This document shows positions 1 through 14,000 of a stretch of 64,000 nucleotides of DNA, piece after piece. Positions within the stretch are counted from its first letter, which is position 1. Each line of letters begins with the position of its first letter. The notes beneath the pieces were generated by a model. That model was not told the origin of the DNA. It worked only from the letters and a program-made list of their open reading frames with translations, and did not search any database. The DNA comes from Lamellibrachia columna. Taxonomy: Eukaryota; Annelida; Polychaeta; Sabellida; Siboglinidae. The stretch covers positions 12,498,782-12,562,781 of the forward strand of contig OY759262.1 in the NCBI GenBank assembly GCA_963662155.1. Direction: 5' to 3'. A program made the position numbers and the translations under genes.

Positions 1-949
1 TTTCTCAAGAAGATTTAAATTTTTGTCTGATTTTAAATAATCATCACAGAGCCAGACTGACCGGTAGCTTGTTGCGATGTCCTCATGAGGACATGTAGCT
101 TCCTTTCGGGGGCAAACATTTACCTTCGTGTTTGACCAAGCAAATAAGGATGTTTGCCAGGTAAACAAGACAACGTGCGAGAGCATCTAATGACCAGGAA
201 GGCAGAAAATCACCACTAAGCTGGTTGATGCCATCTTGTGAGTCAGCAGAAGTGAAGAGGGCTATGCTGTGGTGGCGTTGTCTCACTATGTTAACACTGT
301 GTTGTGGCAATGTTGACAATGTGACGAGAGATTGTTGACAGAATGTTGCGTCGCCACTGTAGGAGGAAGACATCCGTATTTGTTTCACAACGCTTCAACA
401 AAATGGAAAAATCTGTGATCGTGATTTTAATTGTTATCACAAGAAAGTCATTGATCTTTCACAGTTCAAGATTGGTTAAAATGATTTTGCCTCTCTTGGG
501 GGTTCTCATAAATATCCATTTGAATAGATGTCACTTAGTTGTCACAACAGACTTGTGGACTTTAAATATCAACATCGTCTAGAGAACATTATACGGCCTT
601 ACAAGAAGCCATTGTGTGTTCCTTCTATGGACCACCAGGTTGTGTTTTCTGTTTAAACATCGTAGCTTTGACTTGATCAGTTGATGTATTCCATGCCATC
701 CATGGTAACTCTCGGGACAGTCCTATGATTCACTCTGTGCTAGTTTTCTATTACCTCTCTCAAGTGTTCAGTACATTTGTGTTTGAAGCAAAGATAATTA
801 TTTTCCTTCACTGCATAGATCTATGACCTGTGCCTTTGTACAGCTGTGTATATGGGGGACTACTTCACAACCGCGGTAGCTGCGTGTTCTTTCATTGCTG
901 GGTGCCATTGTATTCCAAAGGAAAAGTGATCTCAGCAGGTTCATTTAAA
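1..949. other. Upstream intron sequence, no exon recognised
   Basis: AT-rich sequence without any recognisable kinesin motor exon: no P-loop glycine-rich stretch was found on the plus strand. Presumably part of a long intron before the exon at 2252. Short open frames here lack homology cues. Confidence 0.4.
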
Positions 950-950
950 T

Positions 951-1362
951 AACAAACCCTACTCCTAGTGGCAGTATCATTTAACAAACCCTACTCCTAG
1001 TGGCAGTATCATTTAACAAACCCTACTCCTAGTGGCAGTATCATTTAACAAACCCTACTCCTAGTGGCAGTATCATTTAACAAACCCTACTCCTAGTGGC
1101 AGTATCATTTAACAAACCCTACCCCTAGTGGCAGTATCATTTAACAAACCCTACCCCTAGTGGCAGTATCATTTAACAAACCCTACTCCTAGTGGCAGTA
1201 TCATTTAACAAACCCTACTCCTAGTGGCAGTATCATTTAACAAACCCTACCCCTAGTGGCAGTATCATTTAACAAACCCTACTCCTAGTGGCAGTATCAT
1301 TTAACAAACCCTACCCCTAGTGGCAGTATCATTTAACAAACCCTACCCCTAGTGGCAGTATC
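951..1362. repeat. 32-bp minisatellite, about 13 copies
   Basis: The unit reads aacaaaccctactcctagtg followed by gcagtatcattt, repeated head to tail. Variation is almost limited to one T/C site (actcc or acccc), so the array is young or well homogenised. It lies in the presumed intron upstream of the first visible kinesin exon. Confidence 0.95.
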
Positions 1363-2251
1363 TCTTTATCCTTTGAGTTGGCATTTTTAATGGAAAACAG
1401 GATCAGCAATTGCATAGCTATACAAACTTTCACATAATACTTATATGATAACACTAAGACGAAGAGGAATGTTCTATTGTCATATATCTAGGCAGAGATA
1501 TGGAAACATGTTTGTAAATAACTAGAACTATGTAATGATCAGATAAATCACGAGTAACATTTATACATTAATACCTGTATACATATTAAAATATTGAATG
1601 TGTTGCCATTATACTTTTCCTCATATACAAAGTTGTCATAGCAGCAATACTCCTGACAGATATTTAGCATTATTTATTAATATGTACTTCATTAATATTG
1701 AGTGTCTGAGAACAGGCACCACCCCTGGTAATATTGTATAGTTGGCTAATCAATAAACAAACAGAAAATGATATTGATTACTTGTGTTGTTATCCTGTGC
1801 GAAAAGTGAAAGTATTGGTAAAACTGTACAACTATTTTAACATTTTGTATAGTGTCATATCGTGTACAATTAACTTTCTCTCTTGGACCTACAATTAACT
1901 TTCTCTCTTGGACCTACAATTAACTTTCTCTCTTGGACCTTTAATTCTGTCCAGGTGACTGAGTAGACAAAATGAAGGCTATTAAAACATCAGTCTTACA
2001 AATGTGTCCTCTATTCTGGCCAACATTGACCTTGACCTTGCAACCTTAAGATAATTATATTCTAAAGGTTCAAAGTCTGGATATTTTATAGTGTTATAAT
2101 GTATAAACTATATCTGACCGTTATCTATTTATGAATGTCGATCTTGTCATTCAGCATGATATTTGAGTCGAAGCATTAAACAGATAATGTTGAAATTATA
2201 TGAGAGATTCTCCTCCTCTGTGACTGTTCCCTCTCTCTCTCTATCCTCCAG
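1363..2251. other. Intron sequence with a 25-bp triplication
   Basis: AT-rich intron. Three tandem copies of a 25-bp unit (caattaactttctctcttgg plus accta) lie at about 1867-1941. A CT-rich tract ends in the acceptor of the exon at 2252. Nothing else recognised. Confidence 0.6.
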
Positions 2252-5200
2252 GTGACGTTCAGTATGCTGGAGATCTACAACGAGCAGGTTCGTGACCTCC
2301 TGGTGTCTGCAAAGAACAAACAACAGGCGAAGGGAAATCTGAAAGTCCGACTGCATCCAAAGACGGGCTTCTATGTGGAGGGTTTAAAGGTGGGTGCATT
2401 TAGTTGATGACTCAGCAAAGATAGTGTAGTTATTATCATTGTGGACATTTATGTTGTGGCCAATAATCAATGGACAGATACTGGGCAACAATAACACTCA
2501 GGTTACCAGGTACATCTATTGACATGAAATAGACGATTCTAGTAATGTCTGTTTAATTAATTTAACTGTCCAACTCTAAAAGGTTAATGCATACAGTACA
2601 GTCCATATTAACATGTTCTCAAGACCTATGCAGATTTCTCGTTTCTGGCATATAGGGTTGAATTTTTTCAGTCGTATATTCAAAAGGGCCAATTGTCAAA
2701 ACTCATGCATATTTTATGTTGTGTGTATAACTTCCTGGTCTTTTTTAAGTCACACAGGATGTATTACTTTTGCATATTAAATGACTCTCTACTAGGGAAG
2801 TAATCCATTTTAACTAATCTGTAATAGGCTATTTTCAGTGCCCAATCAAAATAGCCTGTAACAGACCGGGGGTTCAAATGGCCGCTGATCCTAGAGACCA
2901 GGAGACTAAGAGGAGACCAAATAGAAGTGTTTAAAATAGTGAACGGTTATGAGGATGTAGATAGGAATATGTTCTTCAAACTTAAAGAAGGCAGTAGAAC
3001 CAGAGGACACAAAGCAGCATTAGTTAAGGAGCAGTGTAGGTTGGACATGAGAAAGTACTCTTTCTCACAGAGGGTGATAAATGAATGGAACAAACTGCCA
3101 AATGATTGTGTTAATGCTAGTAGTGTGAATATATTTAAAAATAGAATTGACAGATATCTGATAAGGGCGGGCTACACATAGATGAAAAAATTGTTGGACT
3201 CTCATAATATAAGCCAACGGCTTTCTTGTCCACTTGCCATCTGGAACTTGTTGTTTGGGATGGCAATCTTGTTAAATCTTGTTAAATCTTGTTAAATCCT
3301 GGGTACTTAAGATGGTGACAGCAACCAATGTCAACAAGACCTCTCAGCTTTGGCACGGCCAGCTCGACGATATTCTAGCCACACGTGGGCTCTAACCACT
3401 AGACCAGTGCACCCCTGTGAACTAGCAGTTATATTGTTGTTACTCCACGTGTATCCACACAAACATTGAATTGTACTTAGGACCGGTTGTTGCATCAACC
3501 ATTCAAATATTAATTAACCCAGTACTTGCACACACCAGATTATATTTCATCTATTTTAGTGAAACATAGTTGATTTGATGTATAATTAAAATCCAGTTGT
3601 ATTAAATTGCACTAGTAGCATACAAATAGTGTCCGGGGTATCCACCGAGGGTAGATGTAGACAGAAACAAGTTGTGATTCGAGGATGCGTTTCTCTTATC
3701 TTCATAATAATTTCATGCCACCTAAAAGTGCCAGTTTACAAAAGATCATTGCATTCAATTACATGTGCCAATTATAATAACTTCAATTATGATTTCAGTC
3801 CCTCAGAAAATGTCATGCGCCACTTCCAATATAACCAACTACAACTATACATGGGTAATCATAATTGAAACCAAAACAGGTTATCAATCATATATTTCTT
3901 GTGTGTTGCCCGCAGCAAGTCCCAGTCGAGTGTTACAGCCAAATCGAGGCTATGATGGAGCAAGGCACATTAAATCGAACGACGGCCTCAACACACATGA
4001 ATGCTACTAGCAGTCGATCCCACATGGTCATCAGCATCACGTTCAAACAGGTGGGTACAATGCCAAGGAAAATCACTAGCGCCTGGGCCATCCTGCTTTT
4101 CATGATCCATGACATGATCCCCGGGGAAGTGTACAAAATGTTGGATGTACGGAAATTTTATGAATGATCAATGATCAGCGATTTATAATTAATGAATGCT
4201 CCCTGGTATAGGCAGAGGTTACCTTTAGGCAAGCTCAACATAAGGGTAGTGCATGTACTGTTAAAATATTATTAGTTTATTTATTATCTATGGTATATTG
4301 TTATTCTAGTATAGCGGGTGTCATAGAAACGTTTTAAAAGTGAGACCACATGGGAATTTAATGATTTATTCTTAAATTTGAACATGTGAGTTATGTTTAT
4401 GTATGTCTGTCTTTCCTCGAAATGCCAGTGTCTGATTATATCTGTCATTCCTAGAAATACCAATGTCTGGTTATGTCTGTCTTTCCTAGAAGTACCCATG
4501 TCTGGTTATGTCTATCATTCTTAGAAGTACACATGTCTGGCTACATCTGTCATTCCTAGAAGTACCTGTGACTGGCTATGACTGTCATTCCTAGAAGTAC
4601 CAATGTCTGGTTGTGTCTGCCATTCTTAGAAGTACCAATGTCTGGTTATGTCTGTCATTCCTAGAAGTACCAATGTTTGGTTATATCTGTCATTCCTAGA
4701 AGTACCAATGTCTGGTTATGGCTGTCATTCCAAGAAGTACCAATGTCTGGTTATATATATAATTTCTAGAAGTACCAATGTCTGGTTATGTGTATAATTC
4801 CTAGAAATACCAATGTCTGGTTATGTCTGTCATTCCTAGAAGTACCAATGTCTGATTATATATGTCATTCCTAGAAGTACCAATGTCTGGTTATGTCTAT
4901 CTTTCCTAGAAGTATCAATGTCTGGTTATATCTGTAATTCCAAGAAGTACCAATGTCTGGTTATATATGTCATTCCTAGAAGTACCAATGTCTGGTTATG
5001 TCTATCATCAGGTGTACAAGAATGACATGGGCCAGAGTACAACCAAGAGCAGTCAGATAAACCTGGTGGACTTGGCAGGAAGCGAACGTGCCGACTCAAC
5101 CGGAGCCACCGGAGACCGACTCAAGGAGGGCTCGGCTATCAACCAGAGTCTCTCGACCTTGGGCAAGGTCATCAGGTACACAGTGTGACTGATTTTTCAC

Positions 5201-7697
5201 TGCTCCATATGTCACTCAATTTGCTCACTAAATGTAATGGTTTATTACAGCAGTAGGTTTATCAGTAGCAGGTTTGTAATTTAACTCACAAACAGTGTTA
5301 TTTATGAAAGCTTCATTGCCTACTGTTCCCCTGTCGTCCTTGAACAGTGCCCTGGCTGATGAGTCGAGCGGAAAGAAGAAGATCGTTGTACCGTACAGAG
5401 AGTCGGTGCTCACTAAGCTCCTCATGCCAGCCCTGGGGGGAAACAGCAGAACTATCATGGTGAGTGGGTGGGCGATAACAAGCTCAATTCATATTGAAGG
5501 TACCAAATCTGATAGCTTTTTATTGTGAAACGTTAGATAGTATAAATCAAATCTTATATATCTTACATATTTTAACCTCTTCACTCCCCAAATGTATCTC
5601 GCTAAACTACAATTTTTTCAGACTCTGATGGCTAATAATTTTATTGTTTTGCCCTGAATATCATGTTTACATTGCGTGCTGAATGGCAGTGTTGATATTT
5701 ACAAATGATGTATTTTAAGAAATGAATGTATACACTATAACTCTATTCATGAATAATTTATTTAGAGCTAAAATATAAAATGTAAAACCTAACCACTTAT
5801 ATTGGGTTATATAGTTTTGTATTACCCTTTCAAAGAATGGAATACATTTGCAGATAGCGGCTCTGAGTCCAGCGGCTATGAACTATGATGAGACGTTGTC
5901 TACACTGAGATACGCAGACAGGTAAGACCAATGAAGCATCATAGATTTAACAAGATTGTTCCAGGTGGCAAGTGGATAAGGAAGTCATTGGCTTATCCTA
6001 TTGAGAGTCCAAACATTTAGCCCGCCCTTATCCTATTGAGAGTCCAAACATTTAGCCCGCCCTTATCCTATTGAGAGTCCAAACATTTAGCCCGCCCTTA
6101 TCCTATTGAGAGTCCAAACATTTAGCCCGCCCTTATCAGATATTTGTTTATTTTACTTTTAAACATATTCACACTACTAACATTAACACAATCATTTGGC
6201 AGTTTGTTCTATTCATTTATCACCCTCTGTGAGAAAGAGTACTTTCTCATGTCCAACCTACTTACTCTTGCCAGGTGACCCCCACTTTATCAAGATCTTG
6301 TAGTGTGGAGCGTCTCCAGTTGATTTTTGGCCTTCCTTGTCTTCTCTTTCCTTGTGGGTTATAGTCCAGTGCTTGTTTGGTTGTATTTGTTGGATCTTTT
6401 CTGAGTGTGTGGCCAATCCAGCTCCATTTTCTCCAACCTACACTATTCCTTAACTAATGCTGCTTTGTGCCCTCTGGTTCTACTGCCTTCTTTCTTTAAG
6501 TTTAAAGAACATATTCCTAACATATATCCTCATAACCATTCATTATTTTAAACACTTCTACAGTGTATTTAGTCTCCTCTTAGTCTCCTGGTCTCTAGTG
6601 TTGTTAAACCATATTCTGCAGCTTTCATAACTTTTTGCAGCTGCAATCAACTTAGTTGCTCTTCATTATATTCTTTCTACCTTATTTCGATGTCCTTCTT
6701 ATGATATGGCCTCCATGCTTGTATACAATATTCCAAATGCGGCCTAACTATTGCTTTGTACAGGGGTACAATTAGCTGTTTAACATAGCTAGTTATATCA
6801 ACCCATTGTGGAGAAAGAATGCTTAGGTCTGATCAATGGACCATGGCAATAATCATGTTTAAACACAGCTTCTGTGCCTTACTTACTTAGTTAATTAATC
6901 CTCTTCACTCATGGTAGAGGATAGGACAGAAATGACACTTCTTCAACTCACTCTGTTATTGGCTGGTTTCTTCATTTCTTGGTTCCATACTTTTTTACAA
7001 CCTCGGCTACTGACCTCCAACTATGTTTTGGTCTGCCTGGTTTTCTTTTTCCTTGGGGGTTCCATTCTAGGGCCTGTCTCGTAACAGTGCTTGTTTTTTG
7101 GAGGGTGTGTCCTAACCATGGCCACTTCCTGTTTTTAATATCTTTCCTGATGCTGTATTGATCTGTCCTCCTCATCAGCACTGTGTTTGTGATCTGTGCG
7201 CACTAAACATCCATTTACACCCAGCCTCACGTACCCAGTGGACCACAGGCAGTTTGCAGCCAATATTAAAGTGATCGGTCAGTCCAGAACTGGCAATAGA
7301 AGAAGATGACACTTTTGTCATAGGTCATCTTCAGTTTGAAGAATGAACAACATTTCTCATCATAAGAGACTTTTTGGGCTTATGTCCTCACAATTCATTA
7401 CAGTTGTTGGAACATCAATATACACAACTCGTACTGTTTTTCCAGTGATTCTAGTTTTATCTTAGTTGTGAAAGTCTGCTGATAAGCAAGCATGTATTTA
7501 GGTTCAGAGTGACCTTGAAGGTTCAGAGTGACCTTGAAGGTTGTGATGGGTCGACAGGGCGAAGAGGATCCAGAATAAGGCTGTGATCAATGAGAGTCCG
7601 ACTGAAAAGTTGATCCGGGAACTGAAGGAGGAGAACTTGAAACTGATGCAGCAGCTGAAGGAGATGCATGGAGGAACAGATGGCAGCATCCTCCAGG
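2252..7697 (+). CDS. KIF28: Kinesin exons 1-6 of the window: motor domain C-terminal half and neck
   Basis: Six exons. 2252-2389 begins [17 protein letters not shown], the conserved beta4-alpha region. 3916-4050 carries switch I as [10 protein letters not shown]. 5012-5175 carries VDLAGSER, the switch II stretch, followed by [12 protein letters not shown]. 5348-5459 has [12 protein letters not shown]. 5854-5921 has [13 protein letters not shown], the standard end of the catalytic core. 7558-7697 starts [12 protein letters not shown], then a charged helix [19 protein letters not shown] that looks like a neck coiled coil. Every junction has AG acceptors and GT donors, and the split Ser and Arg codons close correctly. 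Catalytic residues visible here are intact; the ATP-binding P-loop exon is upstream of the window. Confidence 0.85.
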
Positions 7698-7914
7698 GTG
7701 AGTGCTCTCTGTCTTACTCTTGCTTTCTACACATGGTGAGTTCTCTTTAATTCATCACACTCATGGGGTGTTCTGTTGTCTCATTACACATGGTGAGTTC
7801 TGTTTTGATTGTTAGTTCTCATCTCCCTATGACTCTCTCTCTCTTCATCTTCTCTCTCCTCTCTCCTCTCTCCTCTCTCCTCTCTCCTCTCTCTCTCTCT
7901 CTCTCCTCTCTCTC

Positions 7915-7952
<38 letters not shown>

Positions 7953-7968
7953 CTCTCGCTCTCTCTCT

Positions 7969-8053
<85 letters not shown>

Positions 8054-11000
8054 CTCTCCACAATGAGTTCTCTATAATTACAAACTTTTGAAATGTCATG
8101 TTATCAAGACATCTGGTTGCCGCAGCAACAAATCCATATATATTTATCTACATGTAGCAAAACCTGCCTGGGATATATACCCAATTTTTTCAACGTATAA
8201 TCACAGTCATGCGTTATGCCATAATCTCAGATATAATGTCAGTGTGTTTTACTCATCTCTCCAGGTGTTATACATACAGGTAAGTTTGTCGAAATGTAGT
8301 TCAACTTTCTGAAATGTGTCCAATAGGTTTAACTAAATGTTTGCAGATTAGAAAGTGTATTGACTGACAATTTGTTGACGTGTTGTCGTGTTGTATTTTG
8401 TCATTAAAATCAATTAATTGTAAAGCTACTCTTAGAGAGAAAGAATGTGTGTGCAGAATTGGTCTTCTGTTGTAGTTTGATGTTGTATTTAATACTATAG
8501 GAAGTAGCTTAGGGTAGTTTTAACAGTTAAATTGTTTTATAATGTTGTGTTTATTTGGTAATACAGTAGTAATGATGATATGGCTTAGTGTATCCTCTGA
8601 ACTTGTAGATTCCACACATGACTCTAGTGTATGTGTTATTGTAAACCTAACTTACAGATTCGGTTTGAATGAAACATTCTGGCCTTTATTTAGGCAGGAG
8701 AACGCGAAAGAGACCAAAAGGTTTGTCAAAATTGAGTAAAAAATATGGCACAAATTTCTCCACATTTGCATGTCATTAGCACCACAAAATAAATAATTAT
8801 TTATATTATAATTAATTACTATACATATTGTCATGGCTTTTACATTTTTATCTGTTGTCACTACTAAACTGCTTGATAAAGTTTAAGTTTGTCGGTTCGT
8901 TGTCAATGTTGTGTTTGTTTCAATAGGAGGGATTACAAGGAGTGAGTATGTGCATGTATGCAGTATCTAGATAGTAGCATGTATGCATTATCTAGATAGT
9001 AGCATGTATGCAGTATCTAGATAGTAGCATGTATGCAGTATCTAGATAGTAGCATGTATGCAGTATCTAGATAGTAGCATGTACGCAGTATCTAGATAGT
9101 AGCATGTATGCAGTATCTAGATAGCATGTGCTGCGCTTTGGTGGTGTTCACGTCTTGAATGGCCGGCGTGCACGCATTGGTTTTGGGTTTACAGTTCAAA
9201 GTCACTGTTCTCAAAGAAGTCATAGAATTTTATTTTTCAGTAAATATAGGAGGGGAAATGTAGATAGAATTGTAAATTGCCTGTCTCCATTTTTCTCAGC
9301 TATGACACTTTGTAACTCTTATGTAAGTTATTTAATATGATCTGTTTTACTATTTAATATTGCATATGAAGCCATTTTTAGATCACTGGAACTTAATTAT
9401 GCAGCTTATTCCAAATGATGATGAAACTGCATCTCCAAACTTATAATATTAGTTAAAATACTTCTCTCCTCTACATATTTAGCAAGTTGTTCAAAATGTG
9501 TGCAATAAATTAACAACCCTTGCTGGACATTTCTTATGTTGACTGATAAATGATAAATAGTATGGAAAATTTAACATCAAAATTGGCCCAGCTCTATATA
9601 CTATGACATAAGTGGCCTGGCTCTATATACTATGACATAAGGCCATTCACACTTTTGCAAGTTACCCGATCTAATGATCTAAGTCAATTAGTTCGATGAT
9701 TTTAACAAAAGTATGTTCTCTTTTATTAAACTGACTGCACATTACTTAAACTATTCACACACCACAGATATGAACGTCTATGAACCTGATTCTTGATTGG
9801 CCAAGTCAATTTAGGAGGGAGTTTTAAAGAAAAATACTAAACATCTGACAATTTATTTACCATTAATATGAACACTGGCCGTGGGTATCCATGGATGTGT
9901 CTACAGTATAAACCTTTTTATAAGTGAACTCATGAAGTGGGTGAAGAATGTTGTATGTGGAGTACCTGGTAGTTGGTACTACTATTATAAGATTTTCATA
10001 TTCTTTCTCATATTATTTATTACTCACTGTTCTGTTCAGAGGTAATATTGATGATACAATATCGATAAATAAAAAGATTACTGTATAAGAAACGTGCTGC
10101 TGTAGAAAGGGGAAAATGCTGCTGTAGAAATTTATGTGAGATGCACAATGTAGTTCACAGCTTACATGACATCATCGCAGAGAATGCCATGTGATGATGT
10201 GATTGGTGGAGGTGTTCTAGAATACTGAGAATGGACACGTTATGACACGCTTAGATTAGTTTGCTTTTGCAGCCAATGGTTCTGATCGCTTTGAAACCCA
10301 CGGTCCTGATCTTTGAACCCCACGGTTCTGATCTTTGTGCAGCAATGAGACCTGGTCCTTTGATGGCATATGATCTTGGTGCTTATTTTCAGCTGGCAGC
10401 ATTGGTTCATTTAATCAAGTGTTTCTGGTTGTTTTATGTTCCTGATCCTTTTCAGGGAAATGATCTACTTCAGTCTACTGTAAGTGGTCTGGTAATTTTA
10501 AAGCAAGTGGTCCTGGTCGATTTTGCAACAATTTATCTATTTTGCAACAAGTGGTCCTTTTTTTCAGCACACAGTCCCCGGTCTACTGTCAGTGACAAAG
10601 CAGTCAATGCCAGAATAAGTGGGCTTTTTTATTTATAAGACATGTCTATTGACATTTTGTTGTCACATTTATCAAAATAAATTGTGTTTATTCCAGCCAA
10701 ACATTTCCAAAACTGTTCAACTATTGTATTCATCACCTTTAATTCTAAGCAAATGACTTGCCCCTTCTCAATCACTGTGGTGAGTTTCTCTTTCTGTTTC
10801 ATCTCAGCGCTTGGCCCTGTATCATCAACAAATGGTAGGTTAGACATTATTTGACATCCCCTGCTTATTCCCTGATTCTTACTGTTAGCTAAGTCTGCAT
10901 AGCTACTGCTTAATATAGTCTGTATAGCTACCATAGATTCCATGACTGGCCCAATTCCATAGTTAGGCCAACTGAAGCTTGGGCCTACTCAAAGCCTGTG

Positions 11001-14000
11001 TCAACCTCCTAGCTGGTTAGGCCAACCCTAAACCTGAACCAAGCCTGAACCTGGGCCAATCTCATGGTTAGGCCAATCCCAACCCTAAACATCTAAGCTA
11101 AGGCTGAGCCTGAGCCATGCCTGATCCCACCACATGCCTGAGCCATGCCTGATCCCACCACATGCCTGAGCCTACCCTAAGTAATGTGACAGCCCAGACC
11201 TTCCCAAACTCATACAAACGTGTACATGATTCAGTGAAATAAGAATTTAATTATATTCAACAATTATATTGATTATATATATATAATGTGCAGTACATTT
11301 TCCCCACACACTGTTAATGTTATCTAATGAGTAGACTAATCCACCATGGGGCACATTGTTATGTGGTAGAGCATATGGCTTATAGTCGTGGGGACCGGGG
11401 TTCAAAACCACATGTTGCCGTTTCGAAACTTGGGCAATTTTGTCCACCCCAATTTACCTGTGTCTTTCGGAAGAGACGTTAAAAGCCATTGGTCCCTTCT
11501 GCCTGGTGTCTATGCCAGGGAAAGTAAAAGATCTAGAGAATGACACTCTGAAATAAACCATTAGTTCTATTACTGAGTCCATGGACCTGTTGGAATTCAA
11601 GCAAACAAACATTGCCATCCCCGAGCCCTCACATCTGCCCCTGTCTGGCACTTGGATGCCTTGCTGGTATCCCAATCCTCACTCCAGTTCCTGCCTCCCG
11701 GTGGTGCAGCCCTGTCCAACTCCTGCCTGAGTAAGGAAGGAGTTACTGTGATTCCCGCTTCTCAGATATCGTCTTCGTAAAAATATAATATGATTTAGCA
11801 TATTTTATAAAGTCAATTCCCCCTCCTATGTTTAAAATCCTTCCCATAAATAGTGATCACAGTCCTCCCCAAGGGATGAACCCTGCATGGGAGAAAGGTG
11901 GGATTGGGGCTACAGTTCATGGTGCAAGTGTAGTTATCACCAACATAATGTGTGGTTGATTTCTGGAGTAGCCAGAGCCAAGGTGTTCCTGGGACACAGT
12001 TAAGAGCGTATCTCAGGGAAACTAACTCAGGCCACTACAATCCCAGTGTGTAGGTCCGGGGTGGTTCCCTTCATGTAAGCAACTAGGTGGGTCTATACAT
12101 GCTTGCTGCTTTGTCCTGCAACACCACTGCTCCTGTAGTAGCATGTAGCCCTGGCATGACAGGTCACTCTGAGTGGCGTGTAGGTGCATTGACGGCAAGC
12201 AACAGCTATGGATTATGTCATTAGGGTGACCGGTAGTGGTCGTTTGTGAGAAGACAAAAGATTCCTTTTAATGATGGCAGCACACCCTACTGGCACTCAG
12301 ATCCTAGTACTGCATTGTGCTGGATTTTATATGCTCTTAGTGTGTTCGAGCATGTAATCAGATATATAAGCCAGGTACTAATGGCTGCTGGCATTCTGTT
12401 AGGAAATAAACAATAATTGAATGTAGGAATTGGGTAAATAGTTGATAAAATAATTGAATGTAAGAATTGGGTAAATAGTTGATAAAATATGTTGCCCCAA
12501 TGGTGAAATAACCCTGGGGTCACATGATGTCTGATGATGGTGAGATGACTCCAGGGGTTTTTATATTTTGAATATTCTGAATTATTCTATTATTAATATT
12601 AATTATTTCATCAACCTGCTAAAAAAAATTCATCAACTTCTGTCATTTTTATCTGTAGAAAATCCACACACAAGGTGCTCCCCGTCAAATGGCGTCTAAA
12701 ACAACTACATCATGTCTTCATACGCAAAGAATCCTAGTCACCGTTACATGCATAACTTGACAGCCAGCCAATATAAATTTTTATCTGGGCACAGTATAAG
12801 TGTCATAGTCCTCAAATATGGTCAAATCCCTGTTCAAAAATAATTTAATAGGCAGCAAAAAATTGCCAAAAGGGAATTGAACTGCCAAGCCCGGAAGTGA
12901 AACTGATCCATCCCCTCCTAGTGAGATGAAGTATAAATGTGCTGCCCCTGGTGAGATGAAAGCTGAATGTCTTCCCCTGGTGTCACATCATGTCAAAATG
13001 ACCCGCCCCTGGTTTCATTCATATGAATAACCACCCCCTGGTGGGTGAACATTTCTGAACCACCACCCCGCCAGGGCATGACACGAATGCTGCGGAGTCG
13101 GTGTGAAGGAGCGCCACCTGGTGTTGTAGACCTGCGTCAACAGTTGGCAGAGAATGAGCGGGAGATGGAGACGATGCAGCAGACGTGGGAGCAGAGGCTG
13201 GTTGAAGCCCAGAGGGAGTGGGAGGAGTCGACCCCCCGCCGGGCCAAGTCTTCCCTCCTCCAGCACCCGTACCTCCAGAACATCAACGAGGACCCCCAGC
13301 TGTCTGGCATCGTCAAGTTCTGTCTGGAGCCAGGTAAGGACCCACAGGGGTAGGGTGACGAGTCAACTGAAGGGGTGGGCAGTATATGTAAAATATAAAT
13401 GTGCACTTCATAGGTACAACATCAGATAATTATTATTGTAAAATTATTGTAAAATCATGTTTTTAGTATACATTATATTTGTCTTCATCACCTAAATGTG
13501 TTTAGTGAATCAAATTTGTGCACATAGTTTGACCATTATCTGTTTAGTTTGAATGTTTGGACTTGACTATCATGTTTACATTGCATGCTGACTAGCAAGA
13601 TCGCTTTTTATAAACAGATTATGTTTAAATTATATATTTTTTAACTAGTTCATTAAGCCACATTTGCATTGTCAAGATGTTAGAATAAGTATAGTTTATA
13701 CTAAATAACATCATTTGACTATAGCATTGTCAAGATGTTAGAATAAGTATAGTATATACTAAATAACATCATTTGACTATAGCAATGTCAAGATGTTAGA
13801 ATAAGTATAGTTTATACTAAATAACATCATTTGACTATAGCAATGATCAAACTTTGTACGCTTAATATGTATGTGAGTGTGTATGCATGCATTTATGTGC
13901 CTGCATATGTATACAGTGTATAATGTTACATATGTATACAGTGTATAATGTTACATATGTATACAGTGTATAATGTTACATATGTATACAGTGTATAATG

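Noticed and set aside
10261..10638. 125-codon open frame in a kinesin intron
   Set aside because: No domain, no splice support, and its content is a loose ggttctgatc repeat.
11340..11420. True tRNA gene
   Set aside because: Same reasoning: imperfect boxes followed by a SINE-like body.
13045..13129. Kinesin exon starting at 13076 ([15 protein letters not shown])
   Set aside because: It is open and in frame with the exon, but the phase does not fit the preceding microexon; the acceptor at 13129 does. Kept only as an alternative.
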